Part shown: in pieces, positions 11,248-21,247 of the stretch
How the letters are laid out: each line of letters starts with the position of its first letter
Numbering within the stretch: the first letter of the stretch is position 1
Source of the DNA: Blumeriella jaapii
Lineage: Eukaryota > Ascomycota > Leotiomycetes > Helotiales > Drepanopezizaceae
Direction: 5' to 3'
Assembly: GCA_009599575.1 (NCBI GenBank)
Contig: VWND01000076.1
Span: forward strand, 372,001 to 436,000
Length of the DNA stretch: 64,000 nucleotides
Program-made: the position numbers and the translations under genes
The notes under the pieces: generated by a model
What the model was told of the DNA's origin: nothing
The model's database searches: none
The model's input: only the letters and a program-made list of their open reading frames with translations

Positions 11248-13154
11248 TATTAGTGACCAGGCGGCGTTTGGCGATTGTATTATGTGGGGTTGGGGACACA
11301 AGATGGTATTGTTTTTCGTTTGAATAGATGCCAGAGATCTCAGGCAGGAGGATGGATATCTTGTTGTACAGTTCACGACGACGCTCGCGCATGGTTTTAT
11401 GTTGCATTGGATTAAACAAATATTGGATTCAGCAGTAGTACAAGGATGAAATGACATGGAAGTGTATACATTCCTGTACAGAGCGTTTTGGTGATATTCG
11501 ACGAGTGCAAATCGGTACTCGGCAGAAGATAGTCGGAACACGCCTCTCCCTCTCGACTCTCGTCACGCACGCGAATTGAGATGGAAGATTTGCAACGTCG
11601 ACGACCTTATGGCACTTCACGACTGAACCCCAACGCGCCGGAGAAGCGACGTGGTGTTAGAGCTCAGGCTGCCAGAGAAGCTGAACACGACAACATTCTG
11701 GCTCTCGCTGCGGCCACATGCGAGCCAGGTTCCCACGACGAAGGTGTCAGTACTCACCATCAAGATATCTTCATCATTTCCCCCCCCCCTCTTCTTCTGC
11801 TTTCTCTTTCGCTCTTCCTTCTCTTGCTTGTTTTCTTTCTCTCTTCCGAGGGAAATGGGGTCTCCTTGATAGATGGATGCAGGTCTTTAGTCTGGTACGT
11901 ACAGTACAGCACTGTACTGTGTGTACAGTACCTCCCGACTCGTCAATCTGACCGGACTTGTTTGGACCAGTTTGGCTGACAACACAGCACAGCCCGGCTT
12001 TTTCTTCGACGATGATGACTGCATCGTCTGAGTAAGATGGATGGCGTTTCCGACATACGAGCGATTCTCTCACCGTCGTCGTCGTCGTCGTCGCTTTTAC
12101 CTCGAGCCTTTGCCGCTCAGGCCAGAGCCAAGTCGTCGTCCGCGGCACCTCATTCGCTCCAGGCGCGCGCACATCACAGCTCGACCGCTGCACCCCATCA
12201 CAGCGGGGACTTCAGCGCTACGCAAGATGCCACTGCATCTATCTATCATCTATCGGCCAACCACGGCGCCAGATGCTGTTCGAACGCCCTCGCCAGGGTC
12301 GCTGCAGAAGTGCCCGCAGGTCGGGCGCGAAGCTGACCGGCGCCATTGGAGAGAGGGAACCGAACATGATCATGATCGGTCTGTCGGGACCTCTGGACTC
12401 GAGGGCAGGGCGCCAAAGAGGTCGCGACACAACAATGGCTCGTCTTCTTTGCATGGTCCAGTCAGACTCGCATCTGACACCCGCAGACTCGCGACATTTC
12501 CGAAGGATTGTCCCGTCATCTCGGACTCTCTGTGCAGTCTTCTCTCGCGTCTTTGTACATCTCTTCTGCGTGTGGCTGGGAAGACTCCTCCAAGTGTCGA
12601 TACATCACGACGGGTGACCGCCGTCCAGCTCTGAACTTCCTCGCGGCCTCCAGCACGACCAAGTCGGCACGGTAGTGGGTTGGTTCTACAGATCGAGAGC
12701 AACTGTGCCCAGGTTCGTAGATCTATTTTCAACCTCGTACGGCCACAACATTTCCGGTATCCTATCGGAGCCGCCAGCTGCTGCGTCGACCTATGGCATC
12801 GGCCAGTCCTCCCTGGTCTGTATCCTGCCGGCCATCTTTGCCCTCTCTCCCCTCCCGCCCACTTACTGATGGTGCTCAGTAGCCCTGACTCTGTCCCAAA
12901 TTAGATTTGTGAGGGGCTCGCTGGCTGACGCGCGCGCCTCGAACAAAACCCACTGCCTGCCCAAGAGTTGAAGGCCCATCTTGTCTTCTCTCGATAGCTG
13001 GTCTCTATCTGTAATCTTGGTCGTCTTCTTTCAACCTTTGCATTGTGTTTCCGTACCACAGGCTTTGCTGCTCTGGTGCTTGACTTCGTCTTCCTGTTCG
13101 GACTTGCGATAGCTTTCTTCCATCGTACTGCTCTTACCTTTCTCTTCTCCCAAC
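11248..13154. other. Intergenic, 1.9 kb, pyrimidine-rich, no supported gene
   Basis: Open frames at 11581-11979 and 12037-12634 are Arg/Ser-rich and owe their length to simple sequence (CGTCGTCGTC near 12077, CTTCTTC tracts near 11780-11850). The last few hundred bases read like a long 5' leader of the MARVEL-like gene. A GTACGTACAGTACAGC cluster lies at 11895-11932. I recognise no domain here. Confidence 0.4.
11895..11932. repeat. GTAC/ACAG palindrome cluster
   Basis: Overlapping copies of GTACAGTAC, ACTGTACTG and TACAGTACC in 38 bp. One of many such clusters in this window. Confidence 0.7.
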
Positions 13155-14859
13155 ATGACAAGTCAGTCAACCACGCCTGATAGCTGGCCATACAAACAAC
13201 TCACACTCGGACCAGTCCCAACCCAAATGAAACGCCCGGAGCCTTTAACACGCGAGCGAACATCCTCAAGCTCATCAGGGACCTCTTTGAAAGCCCCCCG
13301 TACACCACGCTTCGCCGAAGCAACGGCGGTGCACTCTCCCATAGAGCCCAGCGAAGAAAGCAGGTCACCCTTCGCAGACCCTCCATCCATCAAGACTCAA
13401 TCCCACATGGCCCAATCACAGCCGTCAGATATTGGCTTCGGCTATATTGCACAGAACGACTCGTCGCGGCACTCGCAAGGAGTTCCAGTCGAAGTCCCTC
13501 TCACACCAGGTTCGCCGCTAAAGAGTGCCATGAGAGTGCCGGGTACGCCGGTACGAAAGATCGACAATCCTTTAAGCCCCACCTTCAGGGAGGAACAGAT
13601 CTTGGAGAAACATGAATCACTCACCGAGAAGGAACAAGCGAAAGACTTGGTACGCTAGAGATTTTCACGTGTGTTTTTTCAGCCTTGAACTAACAGCTTC
13701 ACAGAAAATCAAGACTCGGGTTCGAGTGGCAAAATTCATTTTGAGAGGCGTGAACTTCAGTTGCAGTCTAATCGTCCTTGCTATGATTGCAACGACATTC
13801 AGTATCTTCAATGCAACCAGACATCTAGCACCACGAAACAACCTTCCTCCATGGGCCAACAACAGCCACACCTGGCCGCAAATACTCCTACTCGTTGTGG
13901 CTTGTATATCGCTTTTCCTCTGTTTGATCGTGTTCTGGAACTACTTCAGAGGAGGCCACGCGCGAGCAGAGAAGGTCGCGGTCTATTACACGCTCTTTGC
14001 TGTTGCCTTCTTCATATTTAGTGTCATCATGTGGGGAATCGCAGCTGGTGCTCTGCAGGGAGCGAAGTCCAACAGTAACAACAAGGACATATGGGGCTGG
14101 TCATGCGTCGACAATAAAAGAAAGCAGCTTTTCGAGCAGGACATCGATTACGAGCTTGTCTGTCGATTGAATGTCAGTTTTGAGAAGTGATTTCTATTCG
14201 AGCACCACGAGCTAATAAATCGGTAGAACTGGGCCCTTGTCTGTTGCATTATCGAGATTGTCCTGGAAAGCATTACGATCTTGCTCTACGCCGTGGTCTT
14301 CTACAGATATTACTCCAAGCAACGCCTCCGCAAGTCCATGGATGTTCGTGACCGTGCCCGCTCTGATCTCTACCTCGCCCAACTTCGGTCACAATCCGCA
14401 CCTAACACCCCCGGCTTCGGCCCCCTATCCCCATCCTTCCAGCAGCACATGAAGTCGCCACGTTTCCCACCCTCTGTATACAACACGAACTCCTCGTCTG
14501 CAGCTGAGGAGGGCTTCGCTGGCCCCGGAACCCGTTTCGTGGAGGCCAAGCCTGAAGGCAGCAATTTTGCTAAGCCTTTCGCACTCCAGCCACCCCCAAT
14601 CAAAATCCACAGCGCTACACCCAAGACGCCGCAAAACGGCTTTGAGTTTCCAGCTCCTCGGAAGGAAAGGGTCATCGAGCATGTCGCTGCAGCACCTGGC
14701 GAGCAACAATACGCAGCTGTACCGATCCCAGGTGCCTACGCGAGTCCTTTGAATAGGTCGGGGCATGTACAACCTCAACACACGAGGTTCGGAAGTGTAG
14801 GAGAGGCGATCACGAGTGACAGAAAGGTTGAGAGTCCGCCAGGGAGTCCGCGGAGATGA
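13155..14859 (+). CDS. MARVEL-like four-transmembrane protein
   Basis: Exons 13155-13649, 13705-14172 and 14227-14859 join in phase for 531 residues. Residues 1-165 are a disordered Ser/Pro/Thr tail. A membrane domain of four helices follows: GVNFSCSLIVLAMIATTFSI, then ILLLVVACISLFLCLIVFWN, YYTLFAVAFFIFSVIMWGIA and ALVCCIIEIVLESITILLYA. The loop between helices 3 and 4 has two Cys (WGWSCVDNK and YELVCRLN), a common feature of fungal MARVEL-type proteins. The C-terminal 190 residues are Pro/Ser-rich and cytosolic. The family is widespread in Pezizomycotina but mostly uncharacterised; a plasma-membrane or vesicle role is inference. The start is the first Met of the exon, right after a long pyrimidine leader. 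Confidence 0.82.
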
Positions 14860-16020
14860 AGTAATGAATGTTCTTGGGAGATACCTTTTCGTTTCTTGGA
14901 GCGGCTGGGGTTTTAAAGCACCCAACGTTTTTCTGCTGGGAGTTGGGGACCACTACCTCTAAGGATGAGGTGGGAGAGATGAAATATCCAAGTCACTCGC
15001 TGGACATTTTCTAGCTGTTAATATAGGATGGATAAATGAAGCTATGACATGATCTCACGCTCGCCTTTGACTCCTTTAAAGAATTTTGAAGTGAGTTACT
15101 TGGACACAATTCTCGCCCAGTCATTCTTCCAGTCTACAGTCTCGGACCTGTCTAGGTGGCTTGAACTCTAGTTGCATCCATTTATATACGGTCGACAACG
15201 ATGATACTCGATCACTACCATACCTTCATGATGCCATAGCCCCGGCTTTGTTATGTCGGAATAGTTCACCAACAAAAGGTCCTACTTCGAGTTGTGCTCG
15301 ACAAGCAATACTCAAATCCTCCTCGCATTCCAACAATGTCGGCCGGCTGGATATGGGCAGGTTTACTTACATCTGTTATAGGTACTGGTGGCCATACTTA
15401 TTAATGTAGTTGAAACTCGATTTGGGGAAGCAAAATGCCTTCTGTTTACTTTTGATATGACCTCGGCCATGATTTTCCATGGCTCGGTTAACACCCTTTC
15501 TTATCATCTGTTAAGACTGCTAGTGTCAAGAAGCAAAAAGAACAACATAACAACTTTCGATGTCATAAGGATGTTCTTGCGACAGTCAAAGATCAAGTCC
15601 ATCATTCTCTATGGACCAAAAGGTTTGAAAGCGTGATGGACTTTTTCTGGCCTTTTCCAGAACATAGTGTAGACTGATTCAAAAAATCCATCAATTGATT
15701 AAATACCATGCGCTGCGCAAGACGCGCCTACCTATTAGATAGGATTGAAATTCAGATTATAAACTCGTGATCTAAAAAGCAAAGCACGACCAGGGATCCA
15801 CTTTTTAGCGTCGAATGAGACACGCTAGCGCCAACTGTACTTAATTCTCTCTTCGACGCGCCGAAAGCTAGCTCCCTCTCTTCCGAAACAACAACAACAA
15901 CAGCTCCACGAGAACAAGTCCTCGAACCAAGAATCGAATTTCTGCAACCCACTCACTCATCATCCTCTTCAGCCAAACCACACACACACACACACCCCCC
16001 TCCTCTCAAGGCAAGCAAAG
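14860..16020. other. Intergenic, 1.16 kb, no supported gene
   Basis: AT-richer than its surroundings. Short plus-strand frames at 15161-15636 match no family I know. The last 150 bp (ACAACAACAACAAC near 15888, CACACACAC near 15980, then a CT-rich stretch) look like the promoter and leader of the microprotein gene. Confidence 0.4.
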
Positions 16021-16185
16021 ATGGCCGTCTCCAAGGACGCAAAGGCCGCCATGCAGAAGGGACGTGTCGAGAAGAAGAAGAGCAAGGAGGCCAAGAAGGA
16101 GGCTGCGCGCGCCCGCGCCGCCGTCGCCCGCGAGGCCCGCTTCGGCAAGAAGGGAGGAGCTACGAAGGCGACGCCCAAGAAGTGA
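16021..16185 (+). CDS. 54-residue Lys/Ala-rich microprotein
   Basis: A single ATG-to-TGA frame of 54 codons begins MAVSKDAKAAMQKGRVEKKK and ends GGATKATPKK. It is about one quarter Lys with many Ala and Arg and would be strongly basic and helical. Codon choice is biased to C/G in third position (GCC, AAG, CGC, GAG almost throughout), as in highly expressed fungal genes such as the RPL11 gene nearby. The A/C-rich leader ending CAAGGCAAGCAAAG directly before the ATG is also typical of expressed genes. I do not recognise the family; nucleic-acid or ribosome association is only a guess from charge. An antisense frame (16178-15969) overlaps it and is rejected as a shadow. Confidence 0.68.
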   Translation: MAVSKDAKAAMQKGRVEKKKSKEAKKEAARARAAVAREARFGKKGGATKATPKK

Positions 16186-16780
16186 GCGCGTCGACGCGTC
16201 GATGTGGGGGCATAGTTGACGCGCGGGGGAGCATGGCGCGACGACCTGTACGATTAGATGGATGGATGGATGGATGGGCACGCGGGCAGTTCTTCTTCGG
16301 ATCGGATCACACCTGCGCCTCTGTTTTGCTTGCTTGTCTCTGGCTTCGGACTCAGATGGATGGTTGGATGGAGGGGTGGAGGGGTGGAGGGAGTATCGCG
16401 AGGGATCTGTGCTTTTGTCTACGTATGGGTTCCGAGGCATTTACGGGGTGGGCAATGGACTTTTCTGAGCGCGTCGCTTGGAATCGAGCAATGAAGAAGA
16501 ACTGGGAAACACATACCCTGTGTGATGCTGCAAAAGTCGCCGGTTGGTGACTTTGGTCTTTGCTGATACTGGTTTCCTTCCCATCGAGACTTCATCTAAA
16601 GTGTGCTCGCGCCTGCAAAACAAGAGTTGGTGTCGAAGCCAGAGTTCTTCGACCCCCGTCTCGAGCATATACTGCATTTCCTCATATCCCTCTGCTGTTC
16701 CCGCCTCTCAAGCGCGGGAGGTCCTGTATACCTAGTGAAGTCTTCGTGCATTCAACACCGGGTAACAACAACCTTCAGCT

Positions 16781-16830
16781 GTACTGTACTTACTGTACCT
16801 GTATACATGACCTTCTATCAGTACAGTACG
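16781..16830. repeat. GTAC/ACAG palindrome cluster
   Basis: GTACTGTACTTACTGTACC at 16781 and GTACAGTACG at 16821. Confidence 0.7.
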
Positions 16831-17050
16831 TGACCTCGACTTTACCACCAAACACACATAATGCTCGACCTTTCAACAGATCTACCCCCCAGCTACGAAT
16901 CAACAAGTGGGGACTTCTCGTATCCTAGAATACCTCCTCGTTGTTGGTTCTTTTCTTCTCTCGTTGATCACCACTTTCATCCCGCGCAGTTGACAACACC
17001 TCTTACCATTTTCTAAATGATATCGCTCCGTGTACGTACTTACAGATAGT

Positions 17051-17209
17051 CACATATACACATATACACATATACACATATACACATATACACATATACA
17101 CATATACACATATACACATATACACATATACACATATACACATATACACATATACACATATACACATATACACATATACACATATACACATACCCACATA
17201 CACATATAC
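17051..17209. repeat. CACATATA 8-bp microsatellite
   Basis: About twenty near-perfect tandem copies of an 8-bp unit (CACATATA), with variation only at the 3' end (TACCCACATAC). All long Tyr/Ile/Thr and Cys/Val/Met frames here are artefacts of the repeat. Confidence 0.97.
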
Positions 17210-17750
17210 CATTCACCCTTCTCCCCCTCCTCCACTCCCAGATAAGCAACCTCACCGTAACATCTGCAACCTCTCTCTCCTTCCTTCCTTCCTTCCCAGC
17301 TTCACAAGCCCGAAGAAAAAAGGAGAACCCCCCCCCCCCCCCCCCTCAAAAAAAACAGGAAGACTAAACCAACCTACCGACCAACCCAAGCCAAACCCCG
17401 AAGCGGCTTCCCAGCTACTTACTTACATCTTCAAGAGCGCCGAAATCGCGTACGAAATCAATAGTAGGCGAGCGATGTCAAGATACAAACACGTTCATGA
17501 CGAAACAGGAAGGACGCGTGTGGAGACGACCAGATACCTACCTAAGGTACCCACCCACCTGGTGGGAAGTGAGAGGATGGAAACACACAAAAGAAAAAGG
17601 GGACTTTGCTTCGCTTGAGGGGAACGGCAACGGGGCGGCGAGGGCTATAGCCTCTGCTCGCGGTGCGTTGCTCTGCTCGCGGAAGGTTTGTGTAGAGGAG
17701 ACTTGGACAATGATGCTAGGCTGGCCGAGGTGGGTCTGAGAGGGTCAAAG

Positions 17751-17796
17751 GTACAGTACAGTTCAGTACATAGGTACCTAGGTAGGTACGGTACAG
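17751..17796. repeat. GTAC/ACAG palindrome cluster
   Basis: GTACAGTACAGTTCAGTACA followed by GGTACCTAGGTAGGTACGG. Confidence 0.65.
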
Positions 17797-18362
17797 GATG
17801 CAGGTAGCTAGCTGATGGGATGGGATTCGACTCTGGTTTAGGGAGGTAAGGAATCTTCTGAGAGGAGGGTCACTACCACCTAGGTGCCTACCTATCTACT
17901 GTACCTACCTCCCTTGGTGTAATCCTACCGTTCGAGGTATGTAGAGAGACTTGAACAGAGCTGGCGCTTTTCACACCTCCTCGAAGAGTTCCTAGATCTG
18001 AAAATGAAAGGATACGGTGTTGAGAACCAAGGGGAGGTAGTGAACGGAGAAGAGCGTCCAGACCCTCGACACGTTCCTGATGGGTCTGAAAACATACCGC
18101 TTTAGGCTCTTTGCTGCGACCGGCACCATGTCCCTCGACCAAGAACTTGGACGTCGAGAGTCACATCGTATTGCCGCTCTCACCCGCAGCCAGTTCTAGT
18201 GTACAGCCCCGATGCACGTCGAGCCCAGTATTGCACTTTCCATCCTTCCCAATCTCAGCAGTAACTGGGCCTCCTCCCCTCTCCCCTCTTCTCTCTCCCC
18301 TCTTCCCACCTCTCAGACGGTCCGGAGTCCTTTGAGCCCACGCCCACAGTGTTGACAGCCTT

Positions 18363-18984
18363 CTAGTTCCCCACGGCCTTCTTCGCCGTCTCAACCACCT
18401 TCTCGGCGCCGCTCTCCACCTTGCCCACCACGCCCTTCAGGCCGCTCTCGGCCTTCTGCTTCAGCATCTCCTCCTTCCCGCCCCACTTGTTGAACTGCAT
18501 CCATCGGTAGGCCTGCGTGAGCTGCGCGCCCGAGTTGACGAGGTGGCAGGCGAAGAGGAGGTAGTTCTTCGGCGACACGGCGAGCGCGTAGCGCATGAAG
18601 GTCACGGAGTAGATGGTGAGGGCGCCCGTCATCTGGCCGGAGATCCTTTGCGTGGCTGGTCAGGACGAGTCGTGGGTGACGGAGGAGGGGGAGGGAACGC
18701 ACAGGTCGGGACTTTTCTGCGTGTCCATCACGGCCGCGATCGGGATGCCGAAATTCGACGCTGGGCCCCAGAAATCTGTTCACGTCAGGATCAGCACAGG
18801 CGTTTCAACGGACCCTTCCCGACTCCGATCCCCAGCTGTCACCCATCCCGGACTTGGTCTTCTCAACGCCGGATCGAGACTCGGAATGCTCGCAGCCGTT
18901 GGGGAACGTACGCGTAGAACATAGGTAATTGGTCGTAGGGTTCGAGCGAATCTTCGCGTTGATTGCTTTGATGAAGGCCGCCAT
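18363..18984 (-). CDS. MPC1: Mitochondrial pyruvate carrier subunit 1
   Basis: MPC1 pairs with MPC2/3 in the inner mitochondrial membrane to import pyruvate. Exons 18984-18912, 18775-18703 and 18645-18363 join exactly for 142 residues. The start [20 protein letters not shown] is followed across the first intron by [20 protein letters not shown], the family signature, then [40 protein letters not shown] and [20 protein letters not shown] complete the carrier domain. The last ~35 residues ([20 protein letters not shown] and on) form a charged amphipathic tail absent from the short animal protein and usual in fungi. A CACGTG core lies at about 19093, about 110 bp upstream of the start. Pyruvate carboxylase, another pyruvate-using enzyme, lies 8 kb away but is not adjacent. 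Confidence 0.95.
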
Positions 18985-19351
18985 GGTGAGAGGTGTGCGT
19001 GGTAGAGAAGAGAGTGACTGGCGAAGGAGGATTTACGTTTAAAGACCGTTGGGACGCAAGCTGTGGAGCTCTCCCAAAATATTTATCTTCGGTCACGTGC
19101 GGATAAACAAGCCCACTTTAGCCATCACCAGTTTTGTACGTACGTATCAAGGGGAGTGTCTCGAGGGACGATCGAGGGTGGAAAATGGCAAGTAGACATC
19201 AAACTTCACTCCATTCGGTGTGGGCTGTCTATGCTACACATCTGCGGTTATGGTATGGCCGAACTCCCTCTCAACGCCTGAATCGTGCATGATTTTTCTC
19301 CCGTCCGGATCCTGATTCCCTCGTAAATAACACCCCTTCATCGCCAGCCTA
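18985..19351. other. Short intergenic spacer with MPC1 promoter
   Basis: 367 bp. GGTCACGTGCGG near 19090 is an E-box-like element in the MPC1 promoter. The rest is the 3' flank of the SmB gene. No coding content is seen. Confidence 0.45.
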
Positions 19352-20242
19352 CTATCTTCTTGGAGGAGGAGCAAAGCCACCGGGAGCAAATCCTGGAGGT
19401 GGTGCTTGTCCGCCAGGAAATCCACCTGCAAAGCCTGGGGGTGGTGCTACGTAATCATTAGCACTAGCAAAAAAACGTGTGGTATCAAGGTTTTCTTACC
19501 TCCTCTGCCAAACGGAGGTGCACCTGGGAATCCACCTCCAAATCCAGCTGGGGGACCGCCAACGCCAGCAGCAGGGCCCTAGAGATCATTAGCACAGCCC
19601 AGCAGTATGATACCAGCTTATAGACATACAGCCAATCCAACAGGGGCGCCTCTTCCAGCCGGTCGGGCAATTCCAGCACCAGTAGCAAGCGTAGTAGAGA
19701 GTCCTCCCGGCGCACTAGCTCCTAACCTCGCGGATGGGTCTGCGGGAGGAGGTGATTCAACTGAGAGCGAAATGACATGTGCACCTCGAACGATCGTGAG
19801 TCCCAATGTGCGCTTCTCTTCGTTCTCGACTAGAGCTGCTGAGCTTCCGCTGGCGCCTGGAGCTGCAGATTTGTTCGCCTTGCGCTTGACACGTCTGAAC
19901 TCTTCGGTGTCGGCAAGAACGAGATTCATGTGCTGTGCTAGCAGTTAGCAATGGCTATGCCACACCCAAAAACGTTCCGCACCTTGTCGAAGGCCAACAT
20001 CTGTCCAACCATCTGCCTCCCATCGTTCATGGTGACCCTCATCCGGTAATTGATCTATCTTCGAATCAGCACGCGTACGCCACGGGTACGCGATGCGCAA
20101 AAGCTTCGAGGGCTTTCGTGTAGGATATAACGTACGAGGCCGGCCTAGAAGGAAGGGTAAAGTCAGCCTATAATGTCAACATGGAGCTTGAATAGCTGGA
20201 GGAGGAGGTCAAACTCACCATCTTTCCTTGCTTGTTTGCCAT
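19352..20242 (-). CDS. SMB1: Small nuclear ribonucleoprotein SmB
   Basis: SmB is one of the seven Sm proteins that ring spliceosomal snRNAs. Six exons close exactly to 193 residues: 20242-20219, 20144-20136 (9 nt), 20054-19983, 19932-19630, 19578-19500 and 19446-19352. The joined N-terminus reads MANKQGKM, AGL, INYRMRVTMNDGRQMVGQML, then AFDKHMNLVLADTEEFRRVK: Sm1 with the DG loop. Sm2 follows around NEEKRTLGLTIVRGAHVISL. The C-terminal third is Pro/Gly-rich (PPPGFAGGFPGGQAPPPGF), as in SmB/SmN. The 9-nt exon (GCCGGCCTC, between TTCTAG and GTACGT) supplies exactly the three residues that separate K-M from I-N-Y-R in other SmB proteins. The gene shares a 295-bp divergent promoter with RPL11. 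Confidence 0.94.
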
Positions 20243-20537
20243 GTTGAGATAGAGGTGCCCGACAAGCGGCTGCTCTGATGTTTCAAAAATTGTATTCTTG
20301 AAGTTTGGAAACTTCAGTCTACTCTTGGGCTCTTGCAAGCTTGTGGAGTTGGGGCTTGGATGTTCTGGAGGAGCTTGAGACTCGCGACTTGGAGTGGTAC
20401 GGTCTAATTTTAAAAGGGTCTAGCGTTAGCATGCTTCTAAGCGAGCCGCGTTCACACAGAAGTTGGGACTTTTTATCGCGAACTTTTGACTCCACGACTT
20501 CACGACAACCCCCGACAACCCCACGACATCATTCAAG
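20243..20537. promoter_or_regulatory. Divergent promoter, SmB (-) and RPL11 (+)
   Basis: Only 295 bp separate the two start codons, so transcription of a splicing factor and a ribosomal protein probably uses a shared region. The RPL11 side ends in ACGACAACCCCCGACAACCCC-like CGACAACCC repeats (about 20505-20525) before the ATG. Confidence 0.6.
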
Positions 20538-21247
20538 ATGGCTGCCTCCGCAGAGAAGACCGCAAACCCGATGAAGGAGCTCCGCATCCAAAAGCTAGTT
20601 CTTAACATCTCCGTGGGAGAGTCTGGTGACAGGTCAGTCAATTCATTCCTAGATCTCTAAACACCAGGAGGTTCTCAGGCATTTTGGAAGAATAACGACT
20701 GACATTTTGAAGACTTACCCGTGCTGCTAAGGTGCTCGAGCAATTGAGCGGTCAAACCCCCGTCTACAGTACGGTTCCCCTCTCTGCGACTCCAACACAG
20801 CGTATCTAACCGCTCCACAGGCAAGGCCCGCTACACCGTCCGAACCTTCGGTATCCGTCGTAACGAAAAGATCGCTGTTCACGTCACCGTCCGTGGTCCC
20901 AAGGCCGAAGAGATCTTGGAGCGTGGATTGAAGGTCAAGGAATACGAGCTCCGCAAGCGCAACTTCTCTGAGACTGGCAACTTCGGTTTCGGTATCAGCG
21001 AGCACATCGATCTTGGTATCAAGTACGACCCTGCGATCGGAATTTACGGAATGGATTTCTTCTGCTGCATGTGAGTTCTGAAGGCCTCGATACAGTGAGA
21101 CTGGAGTTGACAAAGTATAGGACTCGTCCTGGTGAGCGTGTTGCCAAGCGTCGCCGTGCGAAGACCCACGTTGGATCTGCCCACAAGATCAAGCGTGACG
21201 AGACGGTCAAGTGGTTCAAGAACCGCTTCGAGGGTATCGTCAGGTAA
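20538..21247 (+). CDS. RPL11: 60S ribosomal protein L11 (uL5)
   Basis: Component of the large ribosomal subunit central protuberance that contacts 5S rRNA. Exons 20538-20632, 20713-20768, 20821-21070 and 21121-21247 join for 175 residues. The protein starts [20 protein letters not shown], then [40 protein letters not shown] and [20 protein letters not shown], and ends [13 protein letters not shown]. This is full length for eukaryotic uL5. Third positions favour C/G and introns cluster near the 5' half, both usual for fungal ribosomal protein genes. L11 binds 5S rRNA, and a 5S gene lies 14 kb away in this window, but that is probably coincidence. Confidence 0.97.

Larger units (their letters stand above)
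16186..18362. other. Intergenic, 2.2 kb, repeat-rich
   Basis: No coding gene is recognised. The region holds a GGAT microsatellite (about 16257-16276), GTAC/ACAG clusters, a long CACATATA satellite, CTTC tracts, an 18-C homopolymer at 17328-17345 and a GGTACCTAGGTAGGTAC stretch. The minus-strand frame at 17888-18183 lies in the 3' flank of MPC1 and has no family signature. Confidence 0.45.

Noticed and set aside
12037..12634. 197-residue Arg-rich frame upstream of the MARVEL-like gene
   Set aside because: Driven by CGT/CGC simple repeats; position fits a 5' leader; no recognisable domain.
17003..17255. Long Tyr/Ile/Thr and Cys/Val/Met open frames on both strands
   Set aside because: They are translations of the CACATATA satellite; an 8-bp unit without stops is open in several frames.
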